A DNA stretch of 41,365 bases from Nitrosomonas oligotropha (GTDB taxonomy: Bacteria; Pseudomonadota; Gammaproteobacteria; Burkholderiales; Nitrosomonadaceae): NCBI RefSeq assembly GCF_900106555.1, contig NZ_FNOE01000025.1:1-41365 (forward strand), in the 5' to 3' direction. Positions 25,527-37,330 of this stretch are shown here, piece after piece. The number at the start of each line of letters is the position of its first letter. Positions within the stretch are counted from its first letter, which is position 1. The notes below the pieces were generated by a model that made no database searches, had not been told where the DNA came from, and worked only from the letters and a program-made list of their open reading frames with translations. A program made the position numbers and the translations under genes.

Positions 25527-28328
25527 ATGAGCGCTGCTGATTCAGAGAATAATAGTGCCAATAATAAATTGGTCAATGATAAAGACTTACCATTGCGCGA
25601 GGACATTCGTTTTCTCGGGCGTATGCTGGGTGATACGTTGCGGGAGCAAGACGGTGATAGCGCTTTTGAGCTGGTCGAGAATATACGCCAGACTGCGATT
25701 CGTTTTCATCGAGACCAGGATCCCAAGGCGCGCGAGGAGCTGGATGCGATACTTGACCGTTTGAGCGATGAGAATGCATTGCCCGTTGTTCGCGCCTTCA
25801 GTTATTTTTCATTGCTTTCCAATATTGCCGAGGATGTGCATCACAACCGGCGGCGGCGTGCGCATTTGCGCGCAGAGTCTCCGCTGCAGGAAGGCAGTTT
25901 GACGCTGGCGCTTGAGCGTGTGCTAACCAGCAATAACAATTCCCCGGCTATTCTTTTCGATTTCTTTAAGAAAGCGGTCGTCTCGCCGGTTTTAACAGCG
26001 CACCCGACAGAAGTGCAACGGCGGAGTATATTGGACTGTCAGCTTACCATTGAGCGGTTGTTAAGAGAGCGGGCGCGGACGGAGCTGACACCCAACGAAT
26101 TGCGTCATAATGAAGAAAATTTACGGGCAACCATTGAAATTCTGTGGCAAACCCGCATGCTGCGGCCAAGCCGGTTATCGGTTAACGATGAGATCGAAAA
26201 CGGTTTGACTTTTTACAGTTATACGTTTTTGACCGAAATTCCTTATATCTATGCAAAAATTGAGGATTTTCTCGAGCGCCGCTTAAATCAAAACGAAATT
26301 CCTGCGGTTTCCTCATTTTTGCGCATCGGCAGCTGGATTGGCGGCGATCGCGACGGTAATCCTTTTGTCACACATGATGTCATGTTGCGCGCGGTTGAGC
26401 GTCAATCATCAGTTGCACTGGATTATTACATTGATGCGGCACAAAAAATTGGCCGCTCGATGAGTCTGACTGAGCAACTGGTCAAGGTCAGTGATGATGT
26501 CAAGGAATTGGTGGCCACCGCACCCGATATTCCCAACCGGTCTGATGAACCCTATCGCCGGATTTTTCTTAGTATCGGCGCACGTTTGGTTGCAACCGCC
26601 AGACAATTCGGGCACCAAGTTTTGCAGCTCAGCACAGCGGAAAAGAGAGAACCTTATGCCGACTGCGCAGAGTTTTTGCGCGATCTCGATACCATCATTG
26701 CTTCATTAAAGCAGCACAAATCCGCCTGGATTGCTCGCGGAGCATTACGCAATTTGCGCCGCGCCGCGGATGTCTTCGGATTTCATTTAACTCCGCTGGA
26801 TATGCGGCAACACAGCAAGATTCACGAGCAAGTGGTCAGCGAATTATTTCAGCATCACACTGGCAAAAGCGGTTATGCGCAGCTCGATCAAAAGCAACGC
26901 ACCGAGTGGCTGCTGAGCGAAATCAGTCAATCCCGGCCGATACTCGCCACTTATGACGGCTTTTCCGAATTGGCGCAATCCGAATTGCGCATTTTGCACT
27001 GTGCTGCTGACATTCACCGCCGATTTGGACGGGCCGCGCTGCCGAATTACATTATTTCCATGACGACCAGCATTATCAATGTTCTGGAAGTCGCATATCT
27101 GCTGCAGCAAGTTGGTCTGTTGCAAAGCGGTGAAAACCCGCAATTGCACCTGAATATTATTCCATTGTTCGAAACGATCTCGGATTTGCGAGTCTGTGGC
27201 GAAATAATGGATCAATTATTCTCCACGCCATACTATCGTAAGCTTTTGGTTTCTCGCGGCAATGTGCAGGAAGTTATGCTTGGTTACTCGGATAGTAACA
27301 AAGACGGCGGTTTTATCACGTCGAACTGGGAAATTTATAAAGCCGAAATTGAACTGACCAAAGTTTTTGCCAAACACAATGTGGAGCTGCGCCTGTTTCA
27401 TGGCCGCGGCGGCACGGTAGGCCGGGGTGGCGGGCCCAGCTATCAAAGTATTTTGGCGCAACCGCCGGGCAGTGTGAATGGTCAAATACGCGTTACCGAA
27501 CAAGGCGAGGTGATCAGTAGTAAATATGCTGAACCCGAAATCGGACGGCGGAATCTCGAGACGCTGGTGGCTGCGACAATGGAGGCGACACTGCTGGGTC
27601 ATGATTCGCTTGGCGCGAATGCGGATCGCTATTACCAGGTGATGGAAAAACTAGCGTCCGTTTCTTTTGCGGCTTACCGTGATTTGGTGTACGAAACCGA
27701 GGGATTTAAAAAATTCTTTCTGGAGTCCACACCGATCCGGGAAATGTCGGGGCTGCACATTGGCAGCAGGCCGCCGTCGCGCAAGAATTCCGATGCGATT
27801 GAAGATTTACGCGCGATTCCCTGGGTGTTCAGCTGGAGTTTGAGCCGGATGATGCTGCCGGGATGGTATGGGTTTGGGCATGCAGTGGAAGCTTTTGTCA
27901 ATCGTGAAGATCAGGGTGGTCAAGGGTTGGCGTTATTGCAGGAGATGTACCGGGAATGGCCGTTCATGCAAACATTATTGTCGAATATGGATATGGTGCT
28001 GGCTAAGACGGACATGGGTATCGCCTCCCGTTATGCGGAATTAGTCGAAGATGTGGCATTACGCGAACAGATTTTCGGGCGTATTAAAGAAGAATGGTCA
28101 AGAAGTCAAAAATGGCTATTTGCCTTGACCGGTCATACCGAGTTGCTGCAGGATAATCCGACGTTAGCGCGTAGTATCCGCAATAGAACGCCGTATATTG
28201 ATCCGCTCAATCACCTACAGGTGGAGTTGTTACGCCGTTACCGCTCAGGTGAAGATAGCGAGGAGGTTAAACGTTCCATCCATCTGACCATCAATGGTGT
28301 AACCGCCGGTCTGCGTAATAGCGGTTAA
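25527..28328 (+). CDS. ppc: Phosphoenolpyruvate carboxylase
   Basis: This enzyme adds bicarbonate to phosphoenolpyruvate to form oxaloacetate, refilling the TCA cycle. The ATG at 25527 gives 933 residues, the usual size; the frame opens with a TTG at 25479. Key motifs are [20 protein letters not shown] (catalytic His near 159), the lysine-containing [20 protein letters not shown], and the PEP/bicarbonate loop [16 protein letters not shown]. The C-terminus [11 protein letters not shown] is the normal ending. In a presumed autotroph it is the main anaplerotic step. It may share a transcript with the genes that follow. Confidence 0.97.
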   Translation: MSAADSENNSANNKLVNDKDLPLREDIRFLGRMLGDTLREQDGDSAFELVENIRQTAIRFHRDQDPKAREELDAILDRLSDENALPVVRAFSYFSLLSNIAEDVHHNRRRRAHLRAESPLQEGSLTLALERVLTSNNNSPAILFDFFKKAVVSPVLTAHPTEVQRRSILDCQLTIERLLRERARTELTPNELRHNEENLRATIEILWQTRMLRPSRLSVNDEIENGLTFYSYTFLTEIPYIYAKIEDFLERRLNQNEIPAVSSFLRIGSWIGGDRDGNPFVTHDVMLRAVERQSSVALDYYIDAAQKIGRSMSLTEQLVKVSDDVKELVATAPDIPNRSDEPYRRIFLSIGARLVATARQFGHQVLQLSTAEKREPYADCAEFLRDLDTIIASLKQHKSAWIARGALRNLRRAADVFGFHLTPLDMRQHSKIHEQVVSELFQHHTGKSGYAQLDQKQRTEWLLSEISQSRPILATYDGFSELAQSELRILHCAADIHRRFGRAALPNYIISMTTSIINVLEVAYLLQQVGLLQSGENPQLHLNIIPLFETISDLRVCGEIMDQLFSTPYYRKLLVSRGNVQEVMLGYSDSNKDGGFITSNWEIYKAEIELTKVFAKHNVELRLFHGRGGTVGRGGGPSYQSILAQPPGSVNGQIRVTEQGEVISSKYAEPEIGRRNLETLVAATMEATLLGHDSLGANADRYYQVMEKLASVSFAAYRDLVYETEGFKKFFLESTPIREMSGLHIGSRPPSRKNSDAIEDLRAIPWVFSWSLSRMMLPGWYGFGHAVEAFVNREDQGGQGLALLQEMYREWPFMQTLLSNMDMVLAKTDMGIASRYAELVEDVALREQIFGRIKEEWSRSQKWLFALTGHTELLQDNPTLARSIRNRTPYIDPLNHLQVELLRRYRSGEDSEEVKRSIHLTINGVTAGLRNSG

Positions 28329-28385
28329 TCTGGATATGAATTTTCCTTATTTACTTTTAGTGAACGCACTGCGGGAGGTATTGGG

Positions 28386-29690
28386 GTGCAAATAAAACGA
28401 TTCATTTTTATTGTGCTGCTCAGTCTTTACGCGCAATGGGCCTGGGCCACATTGCCGATCCAATACTGGCAAACAGCTTCCGGCGCGCGGGTGTATTTTG
28501 TCGAGAATCATGACTTGCCCATATTGGATATCAGCGTTGAATTTGCCGCCGGTAGCGGTATGGATAGTGCCAATCAATCCGGCCGCGCCAGTCTGGTGCA
28601 GCATATGCTGAGTCTTGGCGCGGGTGGCTTAACGGAAGACCAGATTGCGACAGCGCTGGCCGATGTCGGTGCGCAACTGAAAAACCATTTCGACCGCGAT
28701 CGTGCCGGTATTGCGTTGCGCACCTTGAGCAGTGAGCGGGAACGCAAGCAGGCACTCGATATACTGGCGCGGGTTATTCAGCACCCGGAATTTCCGCAAG
28801 AAGTTGTGCTGCGGGAAAAAGCCAGAATCATTGCCAGTATTAAAGAGTCCAGCACGAAACCGGATTACATCGGTGATCGTGAATTGATGAAAATGCTGTA
28901 TGGCGATCATCCTTACGGATTCAATGAAATGGGTGAGATTGAGCCGTTGAACCGGTTGCAGCGCGCGGATTTGCTGACTTTTTACCGTTCCTATTATGTC
29001 GCCAAGAATGCCGTGATCGCCATCATGGGCGACATCACCCGGCTTGAGGCGGCAGCGCTTTCGGAATCACTCACCGGCAATTTACCTGCCGATGGCGCGA
29101 AGACCGGGATTGCGCCGGTGTCAATTCCGGCAGCGGGGATAAAAAGAATTCCCCATCCCGCAACGCAAAGCCATATCCAGTTGGCCTATCCGGGATTGCG
29201 ACGGAGTGATCCGGATTATTTTCCTCTGTTGGTTGGCAACCATATTCTGGGCGGCGGCGGATTTGTTTCGCGCTTGATGGAAGAAATTCGCCAGAAACGT
29301 GGCTTGGCTTACAGTGTGTATAGTTTCTTTTCTCCTTATCAGGAGCAAGGACCGTTTCAGATCGGTTTGCAAACCAAGAAGGAACAATCGGAAGAAGCGC
29401 TGGCTTTGACGCACAAAGTGCTGAAAGATTTTGTCGCCCAAGGTCCGACCGAGGATGAATTAACGGCAGCGAAGCAAAATATTATCGGCGGTTTCCCGCT
29501 TCGTATCGACAGTAATAGCAAAATATTGGGTTTTCTGTCCGTGATCGGTTTTTATCGCTTGCCGTTGACCTATTTGACGGATTACTTGGAAGCTGTTGAG
29601 GCAGTTACCACCGAACAGATCCGGCAGGCATTTCAACGCCGGATTCAGCCTGACGGTATGGTGACTGTGATCGTAGGTGCGATCGAATAA
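28386..29690 (+). CDS. M16-family peptidase homologue, zinc site lost
   Basis: A 434-residue, probably periplasmic M16 protein. It starts at a GTG with GGAGG 8 bases ahead and has a signal peptide ending near WAWA. The metal-binding HxxEH of active M16 enzymes is replaced by SLVQH within GRASLVQHMLSLG: the first His and the catalytic Glu are gone. The second half keeps the Arg/Tyr substrate motif in SRLMEEIRQKRGLAYSVYS and a Gly-rich segment GNHILGGGGF. It therefore resembles the non-catalytic partner of two-gene M16 pairs. The active partner, usually just upstream of such a gene ahead of rsmD, is not in this window; ppc lies there instead. Confidence 0.88.
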   Translation: MQIKRFIFIVLLSLYAQWAWATLPIQYWQTASGARVYFVENHDLPILDISVEFAAGSGMDSANQSGRASLVQHMLSLGAGGLTEDQIATALADVGAQLKNHFDRDRAGIALRTLSSERERKQALDILARVIQHPEFPQEVVLREKARIIASIKESSTKPDYIGDRELMKMLYGDHPYGFNEMGEIEPLNRLQRADLLTFYRSYYVAKNAVIAIMGDITRLEAAALSESLTGNLPADGAKTGIAPVSIPAAGIKRIPHPATQSHIQLAYPGLRRSDPDYFPLLVGNHILGGGGFVSRLMEEIRQKRGLAYSVYSFFSPYQEQGPFQIGLQTKKEQSEEALALTHKVLKDFVAQGPTEDELTAAKQNIIGGFPLRIDSNSKILGFLSVIGFYRLPLTYLTDYLEAVEAVTTEQIRQAFQRRIQPDGMVTVIVGAIE

Positions 29691-29695
29691 AGTTT

Positions 29696-30731
<1,036 letters not shown>

Positions 30732-30746
30732 TTTTGCGAGAATTAA

Positions 30747-31001
<255 letters not shown>

Positions 31002-31161
31002 AGTATTTCGCAATACGCTTCTCATCTCAATGATCCTTCTCGACGAAATCCGATAGTTTTCCCCGTTTAATCGTCAGCGTAACCCTTTCAGTTTTAGTTT
31101 AATCTTAGTGAGTATTTAACTTCCTAAGACCCCTTTTTATTTCTTCTTAACAGAGACCTGA

Positions 31162-32007
31162 ATGGATGATCCACGCACGATAGTGACTAACGTTCGCTCA
31201 ATTTTTTCCTTGCCTGATGTTGTGGTTCGCGTCAATGACTTGATCGATTCCGGAGAAGCCACCAATACTGAGCTGGAACGTGTTATTTCAAGCGATCCCG
31301 CATTAACGGCAAAGATATTGAAATTTGCCAACAGCAGCTATTTTGGTTTTTCCGGAAAAGTGGAAACCGTTTTAAAAGCGATTGCCATTATCGGTCATAA
31401 AGAACTGCGCAATCTGGTTCTTGCCACATCCGTGACCTCCACATTCAAGGATATTCCGCCCGATTTGGTGGACATGGATACCTTCTGGAATCACAGCATC
31501 ACTTGCGGAGTTACTGCGCGCTTATTGGCTTCCAGTGTCGACAGCCGGGAGCGTTTTTTTATCGCCGGATTGTTGCATGGCGTGGGGCGATTAATTCTTT
31601 TCAGTCAATATCCGAAGGAATCGGCCAAAGTATTGAGCTGCATGAATCAGGGCGAAGATGCGGTAATCCAGGCGGAACGTAAAATCTTCGGTTTTACCCA
31701 TGCGCAACTAGGCGCTGAACTGCTGAAACAATGGAAATTACCGGTCAATATCTGCAAGATGGTTGAGTATCAATTCAATCCAATGCAAGAAAAGGAGTTC
31801 CAGTATGACGCCAGCACATTGTGTGCGGCAGTCAATATTGCCAGTTATATTCAACCTTGCACCAATCAACCGATAGAGCACGAAGAAACTATCTCCGATC
31901 GCGCACTTCAGGCCTGGAGTTTTCTAGGCTTATCGGCTGAAATCGTCGAGTCGGTAATGACGGTGGCGAAATTGCAAGTCATCGAAGTATTTAACGCCAT
32001 CCGCTAA
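31162..32007 (+). CDS. HDOD-domain signalling protein
   Basis: A 281-residue protein that is almost entirely an HDOD domain. Family segments are RVISSDPALTAKILKFANSS, FSGKVETVLKAIAIIGHKEL, TFWNHSITCGVTARLLA and FIAGLLHGVGRLILFSQYPK. In the last, the HD metal pair is changed to His-Gly, so hydrolase activity is unlikely. HDOD proteins act as partner-binding modules in motility, virulence and second-messenger circuits. It precedes an EAL-HDOD protein and pilT-pilU, suggesting a role in twitching control. The start ATG at 31162 has a short AGAG ahead. Confidence 0.85.
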   Translation: MDDPRTIVTNVRSIFSLPDVVVRVNDLIDSGEATNTELERVISSDPALTAKILKFANSSYFGFSGKVETVLKAIAIIGHKELRNLVLATSVTSTFKDIPPDLVDMDTFWNHSITCGVTARLLASSVDSRERFFIAGLLHGVGRLILFSQYPKESAKVLSCMNQGEDAVIQAERKIFGFTHAQLGAELLKQWKLPVNICKMVEYQFNPMQEKEFQYDASTLCAAVNIASYIQPCTNQPIEHEETISDRALQAWSFLGLSAEIVESVMTVAKLQVIEVFNAIR

Positions 32008-32146
32008 CGATCATGGAATTGTAAATTGTCGTCTTAATTCAATTATTTCATCGTGTTATTCCTGGAAAACAAAAGCTCAAGTTGATCCTATCCGGGACGA
32101 TAAACAAAAATCAGCAGGACAGCGCAAAGTTACAGGAGCAGATGGG

Positions 32147-33388
32147 ATGGAAGTTTATCTAGGCAGATTGCCGATCCTTGATAACAAACAAAATTTAGTG
32201 GCATATGAGCTTTTATTTCGCTCCGATCAACACAATGTCGTTACGATAACCGATAACTCCGCAGCTTCTGCAAATGTCATTATCGATACCTATGGGCAGT
32301 TAGGTATAGAGAATGTCATTGGTAAGCGGCGCGGTTTTATTAAGGTGGATGACAAGTTGTTGCTTAACGATACCATTTGCATGCTGCCGAAAAAGCATGT
32401 CGTGCTGGAAATTTTACGAAGCGTCGACATTAATGATGAAATCATTCAACGCTGTTCCTTTCTGAAGCAAAAGGGCTATCAGCTGGCACTTTCCAATGTA
32501 ACCCACCTGGATGCGCGATTTGATCGCATCATGCCGCTCATTAATGTGGTGAAAATCAATATTACGGCACTCAGCCAGCAGGATCTGCTGAGCCTGGTGA
32601 AGAGATTAAGGCGCTGGCCGGTGCTGCTGTTAGCCGAGAAAGTTGAGAGTCAGGAGATTGCCAGAAACTGCATTGCGCTGAATTTTCAAATGCTGCAAGG
32701 ATTCTATTTTGCAAAACCGGAGATTATTTCGGGAAAACGGATCGATCCATCCAAACTATCCTTGCTGAAGCTTTTGTTACTGGTGGTCAGAGAAAGTGAA
32801 GTGGGTGAAATTGAAAATGAACTCAAATATCAGCCCGGTTTGAGCTATAACCTCCTGCGCATGGTGAATTCGGCTGCCAATGGTTTGCCGAGCACGATTA
32901 ACTCGATCAAACGGGCCATTATGATTCTGGGCCGTAAGCAACTGCAACGCTGGGTGCAGATTCTGCTCTACGCCGCCAAGCAAAGGGATGGCGGCACTTC
33001 CGATGCCTTGATGCAAACAGCAACCGTGCGGGGCAAACTATTGGAGTCGATTGCCATCGCGGATCGCCCGCATGATAAGAACCACCAGGATCGCGCGTTT
33101 ATGGTCGGTGTTTTGTCATTGCTGGATACATTGCTGGGAATCGAAATGCCCGAGCTCGTGAGTACCCTCAGTATACAAAAAGACATGAGCGAGGCCTTGC
33201 TGACACGCCGTGGATCGCTTGGATATCAACTCGCATTGATCGAGGCATATGAAAAAGGTGAGTCGGAAATAGTTCTGTCGATGTTGCCGGAGCTAGGATT
33301 TCTCAGCATGGAAGAATTTATCCGGCTGGAACTGGAGGCCACAGCCTGGGCTCACCGGATCAGTGATGCCGTCAATCAGACGGCATAG
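32147..33388 (+). CDS. EAL-HDOD (YuxH-type) signalling protein
   Basis: A 413-residue two-domain protein. The N-terminal EAL-like domain (1-200) has AYELLFRS instead of the EAL/ELL catalytic set-up and FQMLQGFYFAKPE at its end, with most Mg2+-binding residues missing, so it is likely a degenerate c-di-GMP domain. The C-terminal HDOD domain follows: KYQPGLSYNLLRMVNSAANG, INSIKRAIMILGRKQLQRWV, and FMVGVLSLLDTLLG where the HD pair is lost. AGGAG lies about 10 bases ahead of the ATG. Its place before pilT-pilU suggests signalling to pilus retraction; this is inference. Confidence 0.88.
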   Translation: MEVYLGRLPILDNKQNLVAYELLFRSDQHNVVTITDNSAASANVIIDTYGQLGIENVIGKRRGFIKVDDKLLLNDTICMLPKKHVVLEILRSVDINDEIIQRCSFLKQKGYQLALSNVTHLDARFDRIMPLINVVKINITALSQQDLLSLVKRLRRWPVLLLAEKVESQEIARNCIALNFQMLQGFYFAKPEIISGKRIDPSKLSLLKLLLLVVRESEVGEIENELKYQPGLSYNLLRMVNSAANGLPSTINSIKRAIMILGRKQLQRWVQILLYAAKQRDGGTSDALMQTATVRGKLLESIAIADRPHDKNHQDRAFMVGVLSLLDTLLGIEMPELVSTLSIQKDMSEALLTRRGSLGYQLALIEAYEKGESEIVLSMLPELGFLSMEEFIRLELEATAWAHRISDAVNQTA

Positions 33389-33572
33389 AAACGGATGTAG
33401 TGCTCATAACTGTTGATCTGAAGAAGCTTGAATTTCTAAACCAGCCGCATTCAATTTTTTATTGACCCTATCCGTTAATAAGCGGGTTGATTCAGATTCT
33501 GATCCTTACAGTCATCAATTCTTATCCAAATGTTTCACGTTACATTTTGCATTGTCACAAGAGGGTGTCACT

Positions 33573-34616
33573 ATGAATATCGTAGAGCTGCTTGCATTTG
33601 TCGTTAAAAATAGCGCTTCGGACTTACACTTATCGGCCGGAATGCCACCTCTGATCCGGGTGCATGGCGAGATCCGCCGCATCAATCTGCCGGAGATGGG
33701 GCATAAGGAAGTACACGCGATGGTGTACGACATTATGAACGACGGTCAGCGAAAATTTTATGAAGAGCACCTGGAGTGCGATTTCTCTTTTGCGGTGCCG
33801 AATCTTGCCCGTTTTCGTGTCAATGCTTTCAATACGCAACGTGGCGCCGCCGCAGTAATGCGGACGATTCCGTCAAAAGTATTAAGCCTGGAAGATCTTA
33901 AAGCGCCCAAAATATTTGCTGAGATTGCTAAGCAATCGCGCGGGGTGGTTTTAGTGACAGGTCCCACCGGCTCGGGCAAATCGACCACATTGGCGGCGAT
34001 GATCAACGACATCAACGAAAATGATTACGGACATATCCTGACTCTTGAAGATCCCATCGAGTTTGTGCATGAAAGCAAGAAGTGTCTGATTAATCAGCGT
34101 GAGGTAGGAAGGGATACCCTGAGTTTCTCGAATGCCTTGCGCTCAGCCTTGCGGGAAGACCCGGATATTATTCTGGTCGGTGAGTTACGTGACTTGGAAA
34201 CCATCCGTTTGGCGATGACAGCGGCCGAGACCGGTCACTTGGTTTTCGGCACATTGCATACCAGTTCCGCCGCTAAAACGATTGATCGTATCATCGATGT
34301 TTTCCCTGCCGAAGAAAAGGAAATGATTCGTGCGATGCTGTCCGAGTCGTTACGTGCGGTAATTTCTCAAGCATTGTTGCGGACCAAGGATGGCAAAAGC
34401 CGCGTGGCGGCGCATGAGATCATGATTGGCACACCGGCAATCCGTAATCTGATACGGGAAGGAAAAGTTGCGCAAATGTATTCGGCGATTCAGACCGGCC
34501 AAAATGCCGGCATGCAAACGTTGGATCAGAATTTGACTGATCTGGTGAAGCGCGGCGTGATTTCAATGACCGAAGCCAGAACGCAAGCGATGAATAAAGA
34601 TAATTTCAGAGGTTGA
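33573..34616 (+). CDS. pilT: Type IV pilus retraction ATPase PilT
   Basis: PilT powers depolymerisation of type IV pili for twitching and DNA uptake. The ATG at 33573 (MNIVELLAFVVKNSASDLHL, 347 residues) has GAGGG 8 bases ahead; the frame begins at 33462 without conserved sequence. It has Walker A GPTGSGKST, the Asp box ILTLEDPIEFVHE, Walker B DPDIILVGELRD, the His box TGHLVFGTLHTSSA, and the PilT-specific AIRNLIREGK near the C-terminus. Confidence 0.97.
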   Translation: MNIVELLAFVVKNSASDLHLSAGMPPLIRVHGEIRRINLPEMGHKEVHAMVYDIMNDGQRKFYEEHLECDFSFAVPNLARFRVNAFNTQRGAAAVMRTIPSKVLSLEDLKAPKIFAEIAKQSRGVVLVTGPTGSGKSTTLAAMINDINENDYGHILTLEDPIEFVHESKKCLINQREVGRDTLSFSNALRSALREDPDIILVGELRDLETIRLAMTAAETGHLVFGTLHTSSAAKTIDRIIDVFPAEEKEMIRAMLSESLRAVISQALLRTKDGKSRVAAHEIMIGTPAIRNLIREGKVAQMYSAIQTGQNAGMQTLDQNLTDLVKRGVISMTEARTQAMNKDNFRG

Positions 34617-34653
34617 TGGCCAATCCAGTTGAGTTGAATTCCGGGAGTGCATT

Positions 34654-35790
34654 ATGGATAAGGAACAAGCATCAAAATTTATGTCGGATCTACTGCGCTT
34701 AATGCTCAGCAAGAAAGCCTCCGATTTGTTTATGACCGCCGGTTTTCCACCGGCGATGAAAATTGACGGAAAAATGACACCGGTGTCGCAACAATCCTTG
34801 AGCATGCAACATACCGAAATGCTTGCGCGCGCGATCATGAACGACAAACAGGCGGCCGAGTTCGATGCCACCAAGGAATGCAACTTCGCAATCAGTCCCG
34901 CAGGAATCGGGCGGTTCCGGGTTAATGCTTTTGTGCAGCAGCAAAGGGTTGGTTTGGTGCTGCGAACCATCACCACTAAAATTCCCGAATTTGACGATTT
35001 GGGGTTGCCGCAGGTGCTGAAAGAAGTGGTGATGAGCAAACGCGGCCTGGTCATTTTTGTCGGCGGCACCGGTTCTGGAAAATCCACATCCATGGCCGCA
35101 CTGATCGGGCATCGCAATAAAAATAGCTACGGCCACATCATCACCATCGAAGACCCGGTCGAATATGTGCACGAACATATCAACTGCGTCATTACGCAGC
35201 GCGAAGTCGGCGTCGATACCGAATCGTGGGAAGCGGCGCTGAAAAACACCTTGCGGCAAGCGCCGGATGCCATTCTCATCGGCGAGATCCGTGACCGTGA
35301 AACCATGGAGCATGCGATTGCCTTCGCCGAAACCGGTCATCTGTGCATGGGTACGCTGCACGCCAACAGCGCCAACCAAGCGTTGGATCGCATTATCAAT
35401 TTCTTCCCGGAAGAACGCCGGGCACAGTTACTGATGGATTTATCGCTGAATTTGCGATCCCTCGTTGCGCAACGGTTGATACCGGCCAAAGACGGTAAAG
35501 GGCGGGTTGCCGCGATCGAGGTGCTGCTTAATTCGCCCCTGATCTCAGATTTGATTTTCAAGGGTAATGTTCATGAGATCAAAGACATCATGAAAAAATC
35601 CCGTGAACTTGGCATGCAAACTTTCGATATGGCTCTATTCGAGCTGTATGAAGCGGGAAAAATCAGTTATGAAGACGCGCTGCGCAACGCGGATTCAATG
35701 AATGAACTGCGCCTGAAAATTAAGCTGGAAGGCGCTGAAGCCAAATCGCAGGATCTCAATTCGGGCATTGCACATCTGGCAATCACATAA
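34654..35790 (+). CDS. pilU: Type IV pilus retraction ATPase PilU
   Basis: PilU is a PilT-dependent accessory retraction motor. The 378-residue protein has Walker A GGTGSGKST, IITIEDPVEYVHEH, Walker B APDAILIGEIRD and the His box TGHLCMGTLHANSANQ. The C-terminal SPLISDLIFKGNVHEIKDIM replaces the AIRNLIR motif of PilT. GGGAG lies 7 bases before the ATG, and 37 bases separate it from pilT, so the two are probably one operon. Confidence 0.96.
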   Translation: MDKEQASKFMSDLLRLMLSKKASDLFMTAGFPPAMKIDGKMTPVSQQSLSMQHTEMLARAIMNDKQAAEFDATKECNFAISPAGIGRFRVNAFVQQQRVGLVLRTITTKIPEFDDLGLPQVLKEVVMSKRGLVIFVGGTGSGKSTSMAALIGHRNKNSYGHIITIEDPVEYVHEHINCVITQREVGVDTESWEAALKNTLRQAPDAILIGEIRDRETMEHAIAFAETGHLCMGTLHANSANQALDRIINFFPEERRAQLLMDLSLNLRSLVAQRLIPAKDGKGRVAAIEVLLNSPLISDLIFKGNVHEIKDIMKKSRELGMQTFDMALFELYEAGKISYEDALRNADSMNELRLKIKLEGAEAKSQDLNSGIAHLAIT

Positions 35791-35978
35791 GAACATAGCG
35801 CGAAATTCGTGATTTTGAATCTGTTCTGTTAGTCTACTTCTTCTTTCACCACCTGAATCCGGTATAACTGTGCGGTTACGCTAGCTGGATGGCGATTGGC
35901 ACAGTTTATTTGCGCATCATCCAACTGGATATAATTGACTTCATCGTTTTAGGGCGCATGTTTATTATGCGTTGTTCA

Positions 35979-36054
35979 TGGCGCCCTGAACACGAATCGA
36001 ACGTGCGACCTACCCCTTAGGAGGGGGTTGCTCTATCCACTGAGCTACCAGGGC
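35979..36054 (-). tRNA. tRNA-Arg (CCU anticodon)
   Basis: A 76-base cloverleaf on the minus strand with encoded CCA: acceptor GCCCTGG pairs with TCAGGGC (one G-U), the D arm contains GCTCAGTGGATAGAGC, the anticodon loop is CTCCTAA (anticodon CCT), and the T arm contains CGTTCGATTCG. It would read AGG. It is divergent from the MFS gene. A 5-base stem (CGCAT / ATGCG) lies downstream but without a T-run. Confidence 0.95.
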
Positions 36055-36084
36055 GAACTTGATATTTTACGCTAATATCACACC

Positions 36085-37320
36085 ATGAATAAACCTGATC
36101 AACCGGATCCTTCCAGTCCGGAAACCTCAAGAAAACTGCCAGGAACGGTCATTGTTCTCGGATTAGTTAGCTTTTTCAATGATTTTGCGTCTGATATCGT
36201 GGTGCCATTGATCCCGATTTTGCTAACAACTGTGCTGGCTGCGGGGCCGATTGCGCTGGGATTGATCGAAGGGGTAGCGGATGCGCTGGCCTGTTTTCTC
36301 AAGTTATGGGCGGGACGGCATTCCGATGTGATGAGCGGGCGGCGTAAAAAGCTGGCGCTGGCGGGCTATACGCTTTCCAATCTGACGCGTCCGCTCCTTG
36401 GCTTGGCGGGTTCCTGGCTAACCGTATTATTGCTGCGGAGCGTGGATCGTATTGGCAAGGGATTGCGTAGCGCGCCGCGTGATGCGATGGTCGCCGACGC
36501 TACACCGCCGCAGATCCGCGGCTATGCATTCGGTTTTCATCGCGCATTGGATAATGCCGGTGCGGTTGCGGGTGCTTTGGCGGCTGCGGCTATTCTGGCA
36601 TGGTCGGATTTAAGTCTGAGCGAAGTGATTCTATGGTCGGCAGTCCCCGGCTTTGTCGCGGTGGCGCTTTTGGGCGCGGGGGTGAAAGAAGCCACGGCCA
36701 GCCAAATCCCATCCCCAGCAGCGCAGCGGGTACTTACGCCGTTGCGCTGGTCTGCATTGTCTGTGCCGATGCAGCATTACTTATGGGTGCTGATGGTGTT
36801 CACCTTCGCACGCGCCTCTGAAACTTTTATTTTGCTATTTGGTCATGAATTAGGTATCGGCGTGGTTGAATTACTGTTGCTATGGGCGGCGCTCAATCTC
36901 GCCAAGGCGATTACTTCCACGCAGGGAGGGCAATTAGCCGATCATTTCGGCCGCGGCGCATTGATTCTAATCGGCTGGTCCGCGCTCGCACTGTCGTTTA
37001 TGGCGCTGAGTCAGATCACAACGAGCACCGGGCTATGGATCATCAGTGTTTTTTACGGATTGCTGATGGGTTTGAGCGAGGGCGCCGAGCGCGCGTTGAT
37101 TAGCGACTATGCCGCGCCTGACGAACGCGGCACCGCTTTTGGCTGGTATCATCTGGTCAGCGGTATCGCGGCCATCCCGGCGGGACTATTGTTCGGGGTG
37201 ATATGGCATGTATACAGCGCGGCGGCGGCTTTTATGTTCGCCAGTCTGCTGGCGTTACTGCCTATTGTATTATTACGGCTATGGGCCTGGCCGCTGCGGC
37301 ATTCGAATAACAACGAATAA
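36085..37320 (+). CDS. Major facilitator superfamily transporter
   Basis: A 411-residue membrane protein with about 12 hydrophobic segments. The loop between helices 2 and 3 carries AGRHSDVMSGRRKKLALAGY, a form of the MFS signature, and the next part RSVDRIGKGLRSAPRDAMVA is typical of a bacterial MFS subfamily of unknown substrate. It lies 10 bases ahead of the peroxiredoxin gene and may be co-transcribed with it. The start is the first ATG; no good ribosome site is seen. Confidence 0.88.
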   Translation: MNKPDQPDPSSPETSRKLPGTVIVLGLVSFFNDFASDIVVPLIPILLTTVLAAGPIALGLIEGVADALACFLKLWAGRHSDVMSGRRKKLALAGYTLSNLTRPLLGLAGSWLTVLLLRSVDRIGKGLRSAPRDAMVADATPPQIRGYAFGFHRALDNAGAVAGALAAAAILAWSDLSLSEVILWSAVPGFVAVALLGAGVKEATASQIPSPAAQRVLTPLRWSALSVPMQHYLWVLMVFTFARASETFILLFGHELGIGVVELLLLWAALNLAKAITSTQGGQLADHFGRGALILIGWSALALSFMALSQITTSTGLWIISVFYGLLMGLSEGAERALISDYAAPDERGTAFGWYHLVSGIAAIPAGLLFGVIWHVYSAAAAFMFASLLALLPIVLLRLWAWPLRHSNNNE

Positions 37321-37330
37321 GGACGAAAAT

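Noticed and set aside
34699..35379. Minus-strand open frame (226 residues) opposite pilU
   Set aside because: Antisense shadow of pilU without family similarity.
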